32,701 bases of DNA. It comes from Acidimicrobiaceae bacterium. Its GTDB lineage: Bacteria > Actinomycetota > Acidimicrobiia > Acidimicrobiales > Bog-793. Under the pieces are notes generated by a model that did not search any database, was not told where the DNA came from, and was given only the letters and a program-made list of their open reading frames with translations. A program made the position numbers and the translations under genes. Below are positions 1 to 7,841 of this stretch, in pieces. Each line of letters opens with the position of its first letter. Within the stretch, counting starts at the first letter, position 1. The DNA is taken from assembly GCA_025463965.1 (NCBI GenBank), contig JAODBN010000104.1:1-32701 (forward strand), read 5' to 3'.

Positions 1-318
1 GTCTACGACTTCCTTCGAACGGGAGGCGGGATCATTGGCCGAGCGAGCGGCTTTCTCGACCAGATTCTGCTCGTGCTGATCCTGGTCGAGATCGTTCACA
101 CCGTGGTCCTCTCCCTTCGGTCCCACAGGCTTCAACCGGAGCCGTTCATCATCGTCGCCTTGATTGCGGCGGTGAGAAAGCTTCTCTTCGTACTTGGCAA
201 TCAACAACAGCCATCGACCGCCCAATTTGCGCTTTTTCTGTCGACGGCGTTGGTCTTCATCGCCGCCCTTGTGGCGGTACGTCGGTGGGCACCCACCGAT
301 GAGGAGCGCTCGGTCTGA
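1..318 (+). CDS. PsiE-family membrane protein, 5'-truncated by window edge
   Basis: The frame is open from base 1 to a TGA at 316-318, so only the last 105 residues are present; the ATG at 73 in the ORF track is internal. The visible part is strongly hydrophobic with about three membrane segments. It contains ILVEIVHTV and a stretch with PFIIVALIAAVRKLL, which resemble the phosphate-starvation-inducible PsiE family of small membrane proteins. The molecular role of that family is poorly known. A T-tract hairpin follows, so it is probably the last gene of its transcript. Family assignment rests on recalled resemblance only. Confidence 0.65.
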   Translation, partial: VYDFLRTGGGIIGRASGFLDQILLVLILVEIVHTVVLSLRSHRLQPEPFIIVALIAAVRKLLFVLGNQQQPSTAQFALFLSTALVFIAALVAVRRWAPTDEERSV

Positions 319-340
319 GCATTCTTTGCCTAAGCGCCCC

Positions 341-383
341 AGGAGATAGCGGCATGGCCTCAGCCTAGATCCCCTCTTTTTTT
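341..383 (+). terminator. Probable Rho-independent terminator after the PsiE-family gene
   Basis: AGGAGAT (341-347) pairs with ATCCCCT (369-375) with one mismatch, a short GGC/GCC lies inside, and a run of seven T follows (377-383). It sits 23 bases after the stop codon. This is the only candidate terminator in the window with a clear T-run. Confidence 0.5.
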
Positions 384-560
384 CTCGACAGTGCTACGAT
401 CCGCCAAGAACTGGCGGAATCCTCGGTATCATTGCCGTGAGACCGTGGCAGATCTGTCGGCTTCAGATGTGCGCTCTTTTGTGTCGCCGAGCCCGAGCAT
501 GACGAAGACACCCGCGGACGTCTGTCCGGGGGGCTTGGCACAGCAACCACAGGAGAGCAC

Positions 561-956
561 ATGCGACACAGGCGAGCCATCACCATCGGGATCGCAACGG
601 GCATCGCCCTCGCGGTCGGAGGGGGCGCCTACGCCTTCACCGCGTCGAACACCGTTCCTGCCACAACGGTCGGCGCTGGAGCGGGAGCAGTTACCGGCTA
701 CACGGTGACCAACCTCCACTACTCGCTCGATGCCACGACGCCCGCCAACATCGACTCCCTGACCTTCACCATCAGTCCCGTCGTGCCGAGCGCGGGCACC
801 GGCAAGGTCGTCATCTCGGCGGCACTCAGCACGGGCGGTCCGACCACCTACACCTGCAGCACCGACACGACCGGCGCGACGGTGACGTGCGCGACGACCA
901 GTCCGCAGCTGACCGCCACGCTGTTGTCCGGCGTCACGGTCGTCGCGGCACAGTAG
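561..956 (+). CDS. Small secreted protein, probable SipW-type signal peptidase substrate
   Basis: A 131-residue protein with a basic start (MRHRR), one hydrophobic segment (about residues 6-27) and a Thr/Ser/Gly-rich mature part that should be beta-rich. AGGAG at 551-555 supports the ATG at 561. The next gene is a SipW-like signal peptidase, and the arrangement resembles TasA/camelysin-type cassettes in which a dedicated peptidase processes a short secreted protein. Two cysteines near the C-terminus (YTCS, VTCA) could form a disulfide. I do not recognise a specific family; the role (surface fibre, pilus-like or matrix protein) is inferred from context. Confidence 0.6.
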   Translation: MRHRRAITIGIATGIALAVGGGAYAFTASNTVPATTVGAGAGAVTGYTVTNLHYSLDATTPANIDSLTFTISPVVPSAGTGKVVISAALSTGGPTTYTCSTDTTGATVTCATTSPQLTATLLSGVTVVAAQ

Positions 957-1053
957 GCGGGCGACGGATCGAGCGTGTGATCATCAGTGTCCACTCCCGT
1001 GGACCTGACTTGCGAGTCCGGCGATCGAGCCAACAAGACGCCGAGGAGCATCG

Positions 1054-1617
1054 GTGGCAACACGGAGGGCAAAACGACAGGGTGCGCGGGGACGCAGGGC
1101 GCTGACAGGCGCGCTGGCCATCGTCGCCTCCGTCATCTTCTGGGTGCTCTTTGCGCCCGTACAGCTCGGCGGTTCGATCACGTACTCGGTGACCGCAGGA
1201 ATCAGCATGCAACCCCTGCTCTACAAGAACGACCTCGCGCTCGTCCGGACCGAGTCCTCGTATCGAGTCGGCGAAGTAGTGCTCTACAACAGCCCGGTGC
1301 TGCACAAGCCGGTGCTACACCGGATTGTGCTGATCCAAAATGGCAACTACTTCTTCAAGGGAGACAACAACGACTTCGTCGACCCGGGGTACGCGACGAG
1401 AGCGGAGCTCGTCGGCAAGCTCTGGGTCCATGTCCCTCAGGCGGGGGCGGTCATTGGTTGGCTCGGCAAGCCCGCCCATTCAGCGATCCTGGCAGGGCTC
1501 GGAGCGTTCATCCTCGTCCTCGTGAGCGGCAAACCGGCCCGCAAGCGCAAACGTCGTCGGCATCGTCCCCGAGTTCGCATTGCTCTGGATGGCGTGGACG
1601 TGGGAGGTTCCCGCTGA
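1054..1617 (+). CDS. SipW/ER-type signal peptidase I
   Basis: A 187-residue membrane-bound signal peptidase. GTG start at 1054 with GAGGAG at 1043-1048. One membrane segment lies at about residues 17-38. The catalytic Ser box GISMQP (Ser51) follows, then HRIV with His89 where bacterial LepB enzymes carry Lys, then the conserved GDNND (103-107). Ser-His rather than Ser-Lys is the mark of the archaeal/ER/SipW group. A second hydrophobic segment (about 144-158) and a very basic tail (ARKRKRRRHRPR) end the protein. It lies between its likely substrate gene and a DUF5305-like gene, 29 bases before the latter, so the three probably form an operon dedicated to exporting and processing the small secreted protein. 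Confidence 0.85.
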   Translation: MATRRAKRQGARGRRALTGALAIVASVIFWVLFAPVQLGGSITYSVTAGISMQPLLYKNDLALVRTESSYRVGEVVLYNSPVLHKPVLHRIVLIQNGNYFFKGDNNDFVDPGYATRAELVGKLWVHVPQAGAVIGWLGKPAHSAILAGLGAFILVLVSGKPARKRKRRRHRPRVRIALDGVDVGGSR

Positions 1618-1645
1618 AAGCCTCAGTGTTCGCCATGGAGACATA

Positions 1646-3343
1646 ATGCCAAGCAGCGAGGGCCCTTCGGTCGAGCGCCGAGGGGCACAGCCGGTGAACC
1701 CGGGTGCACAAGCCGTGCGGACTTCTCGGTCGTCCGACAACGAGCGTCGGTCGGGAATCGAGATGACGCCCGATCAGGTAGCGGCCCGGCGCGCTCCGCC
1801 CTTCCTTTCCGGCCCGAGGACCACGCTCGCTCTCCTGCTCGCTTTCCTGTTGCTTGGCGCGCTCTGCCTGGGCGTCGGGTTCACCCGACCGATCCACCGT
1901 GTCGCGCCGCTAACAGGAGCGTATGAGCAGGCCGGCCACTTCTCGTACAAGGGGGCCGTCAACTCCCCAACGCCCGTCTATCCCTCTGGTTTTGTCACGA
2001 GCGGCGAAGCCATCTACCCGAGCCTCATCAGCACTCTCGTCGTGACGTTCCACTACGAGTTCAAGTCCGGCCTACCTCACCAGGTGCACGGCACAATCCA
2101 GATGCGGGCGCTGCTCCTGTCGCAGTCCGACACCTGGCACCAGTTGACGAGTCTCGCGAATACGACCTCGTTCAGCGGAGATCAGGCCACCGTTACCGCG
2201 TCCCTCCGTCTAAAGGGCCTCTACACCCTCATAAATCGGGTTTCCGAACAGTCCGGCCTCACGGCGCAGAGTTATTTGGCGGACCTCCAGCCCGTCGTCC
2301 ACCTCGTCGGGCACGTCGGCGGACACCCGATCGCACAGACCTTCCTTCCGGTGATTCCCTTCGAGATCACCCCGACCGCGATCACCTTGAATATGGTCAC
2401 GGCCCCGGCGCCACCTGGCGCTACCTACGTACTGCCGTCCGCCAGCGTCGCGCTTGCGGCGACGCTCGCTCCGACAGCCTCGGGGAGCATTCCCCACCAA
2501 GTAGACGACTTCGTCGCCGTCGCGAGGTACCAGATAGACGTCTCGAGCATCCGCGTGCTGGGGATCGTGCTCGCCACCTTGGCCCTGCTCTTCGCCCTCT
2601 TCCACGACCAGCTTCGTCGCCGCCAGACGTTGCGCAGCGACGAGGAGCTGATCGCCTCGAGACTTCACTCCCTCATCGTTCCTGTGCGCTCGCTATCGAC
2701 GCCTGCTGGTACCGAGTGGATCGAAATACCGAACTTTTCGCATCTCGCCGGCATGGCCCAGTTCCTGGAACGGCCCATCCTCTACTGCGTGAACGACGGC
2801 AAGCGCAGCTATGCGGTCGATGACGACCCACGTCGCTACATCTACCGGCCTGCACAGCTCCTGCCGACACTGGGTGGCGCCGACGAGCCGCTCGGGGAAC
2901 GCGAGTCGGCGTTCGTCGCTCAGCGTGGGACCGAGAAACGCGCGAGAAACCGCTCCCGGCGCGTGATCGCGACCCGCTCCGCCGCCGGCCTCGTCGTCCT
3001 CACTGTCGCCCTCACTCTCGTCACGAGTTTCACCGCCAGCACCAACGTTCCGACGAGTCGCGCCGGGACGGTTCTCGAGACACGAACCCTCGCAGAGCTG
3101 ACACCCACTGGGTGCTCCAGCCTCGCCCTCACCTCGATCGTCGAGCACGGGGGAACGTTCACCAACAGCGCCTCGCACGTCCTCGTGATCGGGACCTCTG
3201 CGGCCGACACCATCACCGACAGCGGGACCGGTAACTGCATCGTCGGCGGAGCCGGCGTGGACACCGTCCACGCGACTTCGAGCGACATCTGCATCGTCGG
3301 TCCAACCAGCGGGGCGACCTACCGCACCTGCACCAAGTCCTAA
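1646..3343 (+). CDS. DUF5305-like membrane protein with C-terminal RTX-like segment
   Basis: The ORF track starts at 1580 inside the upstream gene; ATG 1646, five bases after GGAG (1637-1640), is the better start and gives 565 residues. Membrane segments lie at about 61-80, 301-320 and 447-467. The first extracytoplasmic part contains AYEQAGHFSYKG, like the DUF5305 proteins found beside SipW-type peptidases in archaea and actinobacteria. After the third segment, residues 510-551 contain GTSAADTITDSGTGNC and IVGGAGVDTVHA, which resemble a degenerate RTX/haemolysin-type calcium-binding repeat, with several cysteines around it. Function unknown; probably part of the secretion or anchoring of the product of the first gene. 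The family name is from memory. Confidence 0.7.
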   Translation: MPSSEGPSVERRGAQPVNPGAQAVRTSRSSDNERRSGIEMTPDQVAARRAPPFLSGPRTTLALLLAFLLLGALCLGVGFTRPIHRVAPLTGAYEQAGHFSYKGAVNSPTPVYPSGFVTSGEAIYPSLISTLVVTFHYEFKSGLPHQVHGTIQMRALLLSQSDTWHQLTSLANTTSFSGDQATVTASLRLKGLYTLINRVSEQSGLTAQSYLADLQPVVHLVGHVGGHPIAQTFLPVIPFEITPTAITLNMVTAPAPPGATYVLPSASVALAATLAPTASGSIPHQVDDFVAVARYQIDVSSIRVLGIVLATLALLFALFHDQLRRRQTLRSDEELIASRLHSLIVPVRSLSTPAGTEWIEIPNFSHLAGMAQFLERPILYCVNDGKRSYAVDDDPRRYIYRPAQLLPTLGGADEPLGERESAFVAQRGTEKRARNRSRRVIATRSAAGLVVLTVALTLVTSFTASTNVPTSRAGTVLETRTLAELTPTGCSSLALTSIVEHGGTFTNSASHVLVIGTSAADTITDSGTGNCIVGGAGVDTVHATSSDICIVGPTSGATYRTCTKS

Positions 3344-3348
3344 GACCC

Positions 3349-3375
3349 GGGCTCCGCAGGAGCCGCCGTGCGGCG
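3349..3375. terminator. Tandem hairpins between convergent genes
   Basis: GGCTCC-GCA-GGAGCC (3350-3364) is followed at once by CGCC-GTGC-GGCG (3364-3375). They start within ten bases of the stop of the plus-strand operon and lie 37 bases from the stop of the minus-strand ATPase gene. There is no T-run, so termination is inferred from position only. Confidence 0.35.
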
Positions 3376-3411
3376 ACAATCGGTGGTGAGACTTAGCTCC
3401 GCCGAAACTTC

Positions 3412-4227
3412 TCAGGTGCGGAATGCAGTCTCGGTGGTGCTAGCTCGCGAAAGCAATTCCTCGGTAACCAGCGCCAGGACCTCGTCCCGGATGTGAGCAA
3501 CCTTCGGATCGCCAATGAACTCGCGTCGGACGCGCGGCTTGTCGAAGGGAACGGTCACAATCTGGTTAACTCGACCTGGAGCCCTCTCCATCACGATGAT
3601 CCGGTCGGAGAGGAACACTGCCTCGTCGACGTCGTGGGTGACAAAGACGGTGGTTGCCTCCGTCCTCGCCACGATGGCCGCGAGCTCCTCCTGCAGGCGC
3701 ATCCGGGTGAAGGCATCGAGCGCGCCCAATGGCTCGTCCATCAAAAGCACACTCGGCTCGGCAACGAGGGCGCGAGCCAAGCCGACTCGCTGCTGCATTC
3801 CTCCAGAAAGCTGATGCGGGAGTGACTGCTCGAAACCCTTCAGCCCAGTCAGCTCGATCTGCGCATCGACTCGGCTTCGCTTCTCGCTCTCAGAGAGGAC
3901 GCCTTTGACGGCCGTCAGCCCGAGGGCGATGTTGTCCCAGACCGAGCGCCAGGGCAGAAGTGCCGCGGCTTGGAACACGAAGCCGATTCTGTCCGGCACG
4001 CCACGAACCACACTCCCCCGGATCTTGATGCTGCCCGCGTCATAGGTGGTGAGGCCCCCGAACATCCGCAGCAGCGTCGTCTTGCCGCACCCGGAAGCCC
4101 CGATGATCGAGATGAATTCGCCCTTCCCGACGTTGAAGGACACGTCCTTCAGGGCGATGAAGGCACCGCTCTTGCCTTGCCAAAAGCGCTTGCCGACATG
4201 ACTGACCTCGATCACCGGAGCTTCCAT
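3412..4227 (-). CDS. ABC transporter ATPase, nitrate/sulfonate/NMT1 class (operon 1)
   Basis: A 271-residue cytoplasmic ATPase of the SsuB/TauB/NrtD/ThiZ group. It shows Walker A GASGCGKT (43-50), Q-loop FQ (about 86), signature LSGGMQQR (140-147), Walker B VLLMDEP (160-166) and the H-loop His at about 198. It powers the permease encoded upstream and is the last gene of the minus-strand operon permease - binding protein - ATPase, starting 40 bases after the binding-protein stop. A second copy of the same system lies at 23487-26486. The group covers nitrate, sulfonate, taurine, thiamin-pyrimidine and purine-related importers, so substrate cannot be read from this subunit. Confidence 0.9.
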   Translation of the reverse strand: MEAPVIEVSHVGKRFWQGKSGAFIALKDVSFNVGKGEFISIIGASGCGKTTLLRMFGGLTTYDAGSIKIRGSVVRGVPDRIGFVFQAAALLPWRSVWDNIALGLTAVKGVLSESEKRSRVDAQIELTGLKGFEQSLPHQLSGGMQQRVGLARALVAEPSVLLMDEPLGALDAFTRMRLQEELAAIVARTEATTVFVTHDVDEAVFLSDRIIVMERAPGRVNQIVTVPFDKPRVRREFIGDPKVAHIRDEVLALVTEELLSRASTTETAFRT

Positions 4228-4267
4228 GGAACTGGTGCTTCCTTCCGTTATCTCGTGTCCGCTGCGA

Positions 4268-5350
4268 TCAGCGGGCAGCCGCGCCGAGGTCTGCCAGCGC
4301 CTTCTTGCCGTAGCTGAGGTCAGACCATCCGGCTACTGCGGGCTGGGCCGTCAATGCGCCGACCTTGTTGTAGTAGATCTCCTGCAGCTTCAGCGGTGAG
4401 GCCGAGAGGATGCTTCCGTCCGGGTAAGCGCCGATGCTGCGCAGCTGATTGAAGAGTGACGCCGTCTGGGACGTGTTGATGCCGCTGTCGTAACTCGCGG
4501 TCTCCTTGACCAATCCAGCGTTGTTCGCCTTGTTGTTGAAGTACACGAACGAGAGCAGATCTGCCTCGTTCAGGGCGACCGCAGCCGTCTGGTGACTCTT
4601 CGCCCAAGTCGAGCGGGCAAACCACAGACCGTCGTAGAGGTCCTTGTTTTGCGTCATGTAGTCGTAGAGCACGTGGAAGCCCTGACCGGCAAGCGCGAAT
4701 TCCGATGCGTGGCTGAGCATCGTGGCATCGATCCGACCTGCCACCAGCGCGGCGAGGCGAGTCGACTGTCCACCGACGTTGAGGATGTTCACCTGGCTCT
4801 GCTTGAGGCCTGCCGCCTTCAAGGCGATCAATGCATCGACACCATTCTCGCCGACCATGTCCAAGATGCCGAGCGTCTTGCCCTTGAGGTCTGCAAGGGA
4901 CGAGATGTTCGGCCGGCCGAGGAGCACGTAGTCTTGGCGGGGCTCGGGAAGGGCGATCGCCTCGACAGGAATGCCGGAGTTGTAAGCGGCGAGGCCCACC
5001 GACAGGCCACCTTCCATGATGGTGCCACCGTGCAACATGTCGGCGTACTCAATGCTGGTGGAGGGTGCCCAGTGGATGGAGACCTTCGCTCCCCACTTGG
5101 CAAGCAGGTTGATCGCGTGAATCTCGATCTCGTTGCTCGTGGTAGCTGTGCCATCCATGATGAAGCTCATGTCGGTGCCCTTGAGCTTCGGGGGCACGAA
5201 GGAGGCAGTCCGCGGTGACTTCACGGAATGCACCGCGTGGCTCTTCGAGGCGAAGGCGTTCGTCATTCCAACCGAGCTGAGCAAGAGGCCCGCTCCGACG
5301 AGCGCAGCAGCCTTGGTTCCCAGTCCTTTTCTGCTCAACGATCCAACCAT
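4268..5350 (-). CDS. NMT1/THI5-like ABC substrate-binding protein (operon 1)
   Basis: An extracytoplasmic solute-binding protein. The ORF track starts at 5404, but the ATG at 5350 has AGGGAGGG eight bases upstream and gives a normal signal peptide (basic SRKGLGTK, hydrophobic core, AFA cleavage region), so I use 5350 (360 residues). No lipobox Cys is seen, so it may be held by an uncleaved segment or be free. The mature part has the NMT1-type layout: EIEIHAINLLAKWG, then DLKGKTLGILDMVG and LAALVAGRIDATMLS. Family members bind pyrimidine precursors of thiamin, riboflavin, sulfonates or related small molecules. It lies between permease and ATPase and is clearly less similar to its counterpart at 25395-26486 than the permeases are to each other, which suggests the two systems differ in ligand. 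Confidence 0.8.
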   Translation of the reverse strand: MVGSLSRKGLGTKAAALVGAGLLLSSVGMTNAFASKSHAVHSVKSPRTASFVPPKLKGTDMSFIMDGTATTSNEIEIHAINLLAKWGAKVSIHWAPSTSIEYADMLHGGTIMEGGLSVGLAAYNSGIPVEAIALPEPRQDYVLLGRPNISSLADLKGKTLGILDMVGENGVDALIALKAAGLKQSQVNILNVGGQSTRLAALVAGRIDATMLSHASEFALAGQGFHVLYDYMTQNKDLYDGLWFARSTWAKSHQTAAVALNEADLLSFVYFNNKANNAGLVKETASYDSGINTSQTASLFNQLRSIGAYPDGSILSASPLKLQEIYYNKVGALTAQPAVAGWSDLSYGKKALADLGAAAR

Positions 5351-5496
5351 TCTGATGACCCTCCCTAGTCGCATATGTGTGTAACAACAGCAGCCGTGGT
5401 GCATGTGGAACTTCGACGTTTCGCCATCGCCGCTCGAGTGCGCGGAGTCTCTTCAGCAAGCGCCGAGCGTGGCGCCGCAGCGCCGGGGGCTACGCC

Positions 5497-6369
5497 TTAA
5501 AAGCGGACCTGCTGCTCTGACGTGGTCGCGCCGACCCAAGGAAAGAAGCGGCGCTTTACCAGGTTGAGGAGAATGACGCCGATGACGCCCACCACCGATG
5601 CGGTAAAGACGCCCGCCAATAGGTACGCGGTCTGGAACGAGTTCCCGTAGTTGGTGACCAGGCCACCGAGGCCAGTCACGCTGACCTCCATCTCCGCGAT
5701 GAGCATTCCGATGAGCGCTTTTCCTAGAGCAATCCGCAGTCCGGCGAAGATGTAAGGGACCGCGTTAGGAAGCGTGATCTTGGAAACGACCTCCCAGCGA
5801 CTGAGCTTGTAGATGCTGGCCACGTCGATCAGCGCGGACGGGGTGCTCCGCACGCCGACGAAGGTGTTGATGATGACCGACCAGACGGCCAGAACGAACG
5901 TGACCGCGACTCGAGCTTCGAATCCGACTCCGAACCAGATGACCACGAGTGGTACGAGCGCAATCAGCGGCGTCGCCTGGAAGAAGTTGATGTAGGGGTC
6001 GAGGATCTTCTCGGCCACCTCGCTGCGCCCCATGAGAACGCCCGTGGCGATGCCCACCACGATCGCGAGGCCGAAGCCCACCCAGAGGTCTTCCATCGCA
6101 GTGAAGAAGGCTGGTATCAGCTGGCCGCGGCTGATCATGTGGCCGAAGGCGCTGATGGTCGAGGTCGGAGTGGAAAGCAGAATCGGGTTGATGCGGCTGC
6201 CGATCAGCTGCCATAGACCGAGGACAACGAGCACTGACACAACCGGCAAGATCCGCTTCAAGTTGCGAGAGGGACGATCGCTTCGGGCTTTGGGTTCGCC
6301 CAAATCGTCGCTCACTTCGTCAGCAACACCGAACGACGTAACGGACATGCTGGCGACCCGATCTGCCAT
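5497..6369 (-). CDS. ABC transporter permease, NMT1/sulfonate class (operon 1)
   Basis: A 290-residue inner-membrane permease with about six membrane segments after a polar N-terminus. The typical EAA-like region lies in the second half (SIYKLSRWEVVSKITLPNA). FFQATPLIALVPLVVIWFG and IFAGLRIALGKALIGM are shared nearly word for word with the permease at 23487-24365, showing recent common origin. ATG 6369 has AAGGAG at 6383-6378, eight bases away. It is the first gene of operon 1 and is preceded by a TPP-riboswitch-like leader and a promoter whose spacer carries GTATAC. Confidence 0.88.
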   Translation of the reverse strand: MADRVASMSVTSFGVADEVSDDLGEPKARSDRPSRNLKRILPVVSVLVVLGLWQLIGSRINPILLSTPTSTISAFGHMISRGQLIPAFFTAMEDLWVGFGLAIVVGIATGVLMGRSEVAEKILDPYINFFQATPLIALVPLVVIWFGVGFEARVAVTFVLAVWSVIINTFVGVRSTPSALIDVASIYKLSRWEVVSKITLPNAVPYIFAGLRIALGKALIGMLIAEMEVSVTGLGGLVTNYGNSFQTAYLLAGVFTASVVGVIGVILLNLVKRRFFPWVGATTSEQQVRF

Positions 6370-6370
6370 C

Positions 6371-6467
6371 TCGCTAGCTCCTTAGTCGGTCGGCCCAAGC
6401 CCTGGCTTGGTGCGCCGGATCAGGTTCGGACGTGAGCTAGCTCAGCCGCCCTTTCCCCCTACTCAGT
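6371..6467 (-). promoter_or_regulatory. TPP-riboswitch-like leader of ABC operon 1
   Basis: On the minus strand the leader carries GGCUGAG (the TPP J3/2 core) and CGAACCUGAUCCGG (6428-6415), the same words and order as the conserved core of actinobacterial TPP riboswitches. The usual following UAAU..CCGGCGAAGGGA is missing; in its place is a hairpin CGGC-GCA-CCAAGC-CAGG-GCUUGG-GCCG just before the ribosome site. GAGCUAGCUC (6443-6434), next to the CUGAG core, is fully complementary over eight bases to GAGCUAGC at the ribosome site (6380-6373), so the core could hide the ribosome site in one state. I read it as a divergent or derived TPP-type translational switch; known TPP links with THI5-type importers agree. 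Without the 3' core, ligand binding is uncertain. Confidence 0.5.
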
Positions 6468-6473
6468 GGCGTC

Positions 6474-6502
6474 ACCGTACCGATGTATACCGTGTATGTC
6501 AA
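6474..6502 (-). promoter_or_regulatory. Promoter of ABC operon 1 with GTATAC operator in spacer
   Basis: Minus strand: -35 TTGACA (6502-6497), 17-base spacer, -10 TACGGT (6479-6474). The spacer holds the palindrome GTATAC (6490-6485). Predicted start is near 6467, giving a leader of about 97 bases. The same design occurs at 20934-20962 and 23235-23263. FCD-type GntR regulators commonly bind TNGTNNNACNA-like palindromes, which fits. Confidence 0.65.
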
Positions 6503-6740
6503 GCAATATCAGGCATCGGAAGCCGACTCGCAGCCCCCTTTCATAGTGCCGAAACACAGGCGGGAGAGGTCGCCCTTTCAGTAATGAATGTCCAGGTCAG
6601 AGCGATGCGAATGCTTTCCGAGCAGGCCGAGCTGGCGCCGGCAATCGGCTGAGGCGTCGGGTTCATTCGGAGCGTGCTTCACCTCGCGTTGGAGAAACCG
6701 AACGCTGATAGCGGGAAGAAAATGACCGACAGACCGACAA

Positions 6741-6780
6741 GCCACCTATTACTTCCTCCCAGCGAGGGAGAGAAGGTGGC
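6741..6780. other. Extended stem-loop in the regulator-1/ABC-1 intergenic region
   Basis: GCCAC (6741-6745) pairs with GTGGC (6776-6780), and CTTCCTCCC (6752-6760) pairs with GGGAG-A-GAAG (6766-6775) around an AGCGA loop, leaving one internal loop and a one-base bulge. It lies in the 492-base gap 6370-6861, which otherwise holds the promoter and leader of ABC operon 1 and the hairpin at 6831-6846; I see no gene there. Its role is unknown. Confidence 0.4.
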
Positions 6781-6830
6781 TGAGGAGACCGGCGCTCGTC
6801 TCGCGCTCACACTGCCGCCGAGGCGAGCTA

Positions 6831-6846
6831 GGAGGCAACCGCCTCC
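6831..6846 (-). terminator. Hairpin downstream of GntR regulator 1
   Basis: GGAGGC-AACC-GCCTCC is a perfect six-pair hairpin 15 bases beyond the stop of the minus-strand regulator gene. No U-run follows, so it may act as a weak or factor-assisted terminator. Confidence 0.4.
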
Positions 6847-6861
6847 CACAACGTCAGCGCG

Positions 6862-7581
6862 CTACAACTCAGACTTTTGCTGCATGTCCCGCACGACGAC
6901 CTGCAACTGCTCACTGACCTTCGCGAGGTGCTTTCGCAGCCACGAGCGCGCCCCTTCGACGTCGCCCTTTTCGAGACAGTCCAGGAGCCCGCTGTGGGAG
7001 CTAAAGGGCTCCTCGACCACGCTTTGGAGCACCAGGTATCCGCCCACTTCGGAGTGGAGACGAGAGACCAGCCTCAACGCGCGGTTCTGATTTGCGAGTG
7101 AGTACAAGTGCTCGTAAAACGGGATGCGTTGCATGATGGCGCCGCTGCTTGGCGGCGACTCGTCCAGCTCGGCTGCGAGCTTCCGGAGCTCCGCGAGGCG
7201 TTCGGGCGTGATGTGCGGCATCACCTTTTCGATCAAGTCGCACTCGACCAAGGTCCGCAAATCGTAGATCTCTTTGATGTCCTCGGGCCGTAATACCCTA
7301 ACGGTCGCTCCCCGATGGGGATGGATCGTCAGCAGACCCTCGGCCTGAAGCTGGCGCATCCCCGCACGAACGGGGATCCTGCTTATGCCGAGGATGTTCG
7401 CAATGCTGTCTTGAGGGAGCCGGTCGCCTGGCCGAAAGACGCCGCGATTGATCGCCTCGCGGACAAAGGCCTCGGCGAGATCTTCAGCGGTCCTCAGTGT
7501 CGGCTGAAATAGATCTGCCATTGATCGCAGCTCTTCGATGCCTTCCGGCATCTCGGGTCCACGCTCAACGTCTGCCCCCAC
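6862..7581 (-). CDS. FCD-family GntR transcriptional regulator (regulator 1)
   Basis: A 239-residue regulator: N-terminal winged helix-turn-helix (about residues 30-90) with INRGVFRPGDRLPQDSIA and the recognition region GISRIPVRAG, then an all-helical FCD ligand-binding domain (IKEIYDLRTLVE onward, with His residues placed for metal or ligand binding). GTG start at 7581 with AAGGA eight bases upstream. FCD regulators usually repress catabolic or uptake genes and release DNA on binding a small acid or pathway intermediate. It is paralogous to the regulator at 27490-28191, with an identical GISRIPVRAG segment, so both may read the same operator; the repeated GTATAC promoters are the obvious targets. 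No GTATAC is seen just upstream of its own gene. Confidence 0.88.
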   Translation of the reverse strand: MGADVERGPEMPEGIEELRSMADLFQPTLRTAEDLAEAFVREAINRGVFRPGDRLPQDSIANILGISRIPVRAGMRQLQAEGLLTIHPHRGATVRVLRPEDIKEIYDLRTLVECDLIEKVMPHITPERLAELRKLAAELDESPPSSGAIMQRIPFYEHLYSLANQNRALRLVSRLHSEVGGYLVLQSVVEEPFSSHSGLLDCLEKGDVEGARSWLRKHLAKVSEQLQVVVRDMQQKSEL

Positions 7582-7841
7582 CTCACCGGTCCTTTGTCAA
7601 AAGCAGGCACATCATCCGGACCGCTCGTGAGTTCTGAGCGTCCGGCATCATTGACCCTGACATTAGCGGGTGGTGCCTCGCCAGACGTCGTTCCTGTGAG
7701 GCAGCTGTCCGAGGTCCGCGACCCGAAGCGGAGTCCGAGTCTGCTCGGCAGCGAGCGCACCACCGTTGGCCAGAGGCTGTCCGGCTCGGGAGGTGCTCAG
7801 GAGCGAGAGTGTAGGTTGGGCATGCGTGGGGCGGCATTGAG

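Noticed and set aside
1580-1645. Upstream start of the DUF5305-like gene as in the ORF track
   Set aside because: It lies inside the signal peptidase gene without a ribosome site, whereas ATG 1646 has GGAG at good spacing.
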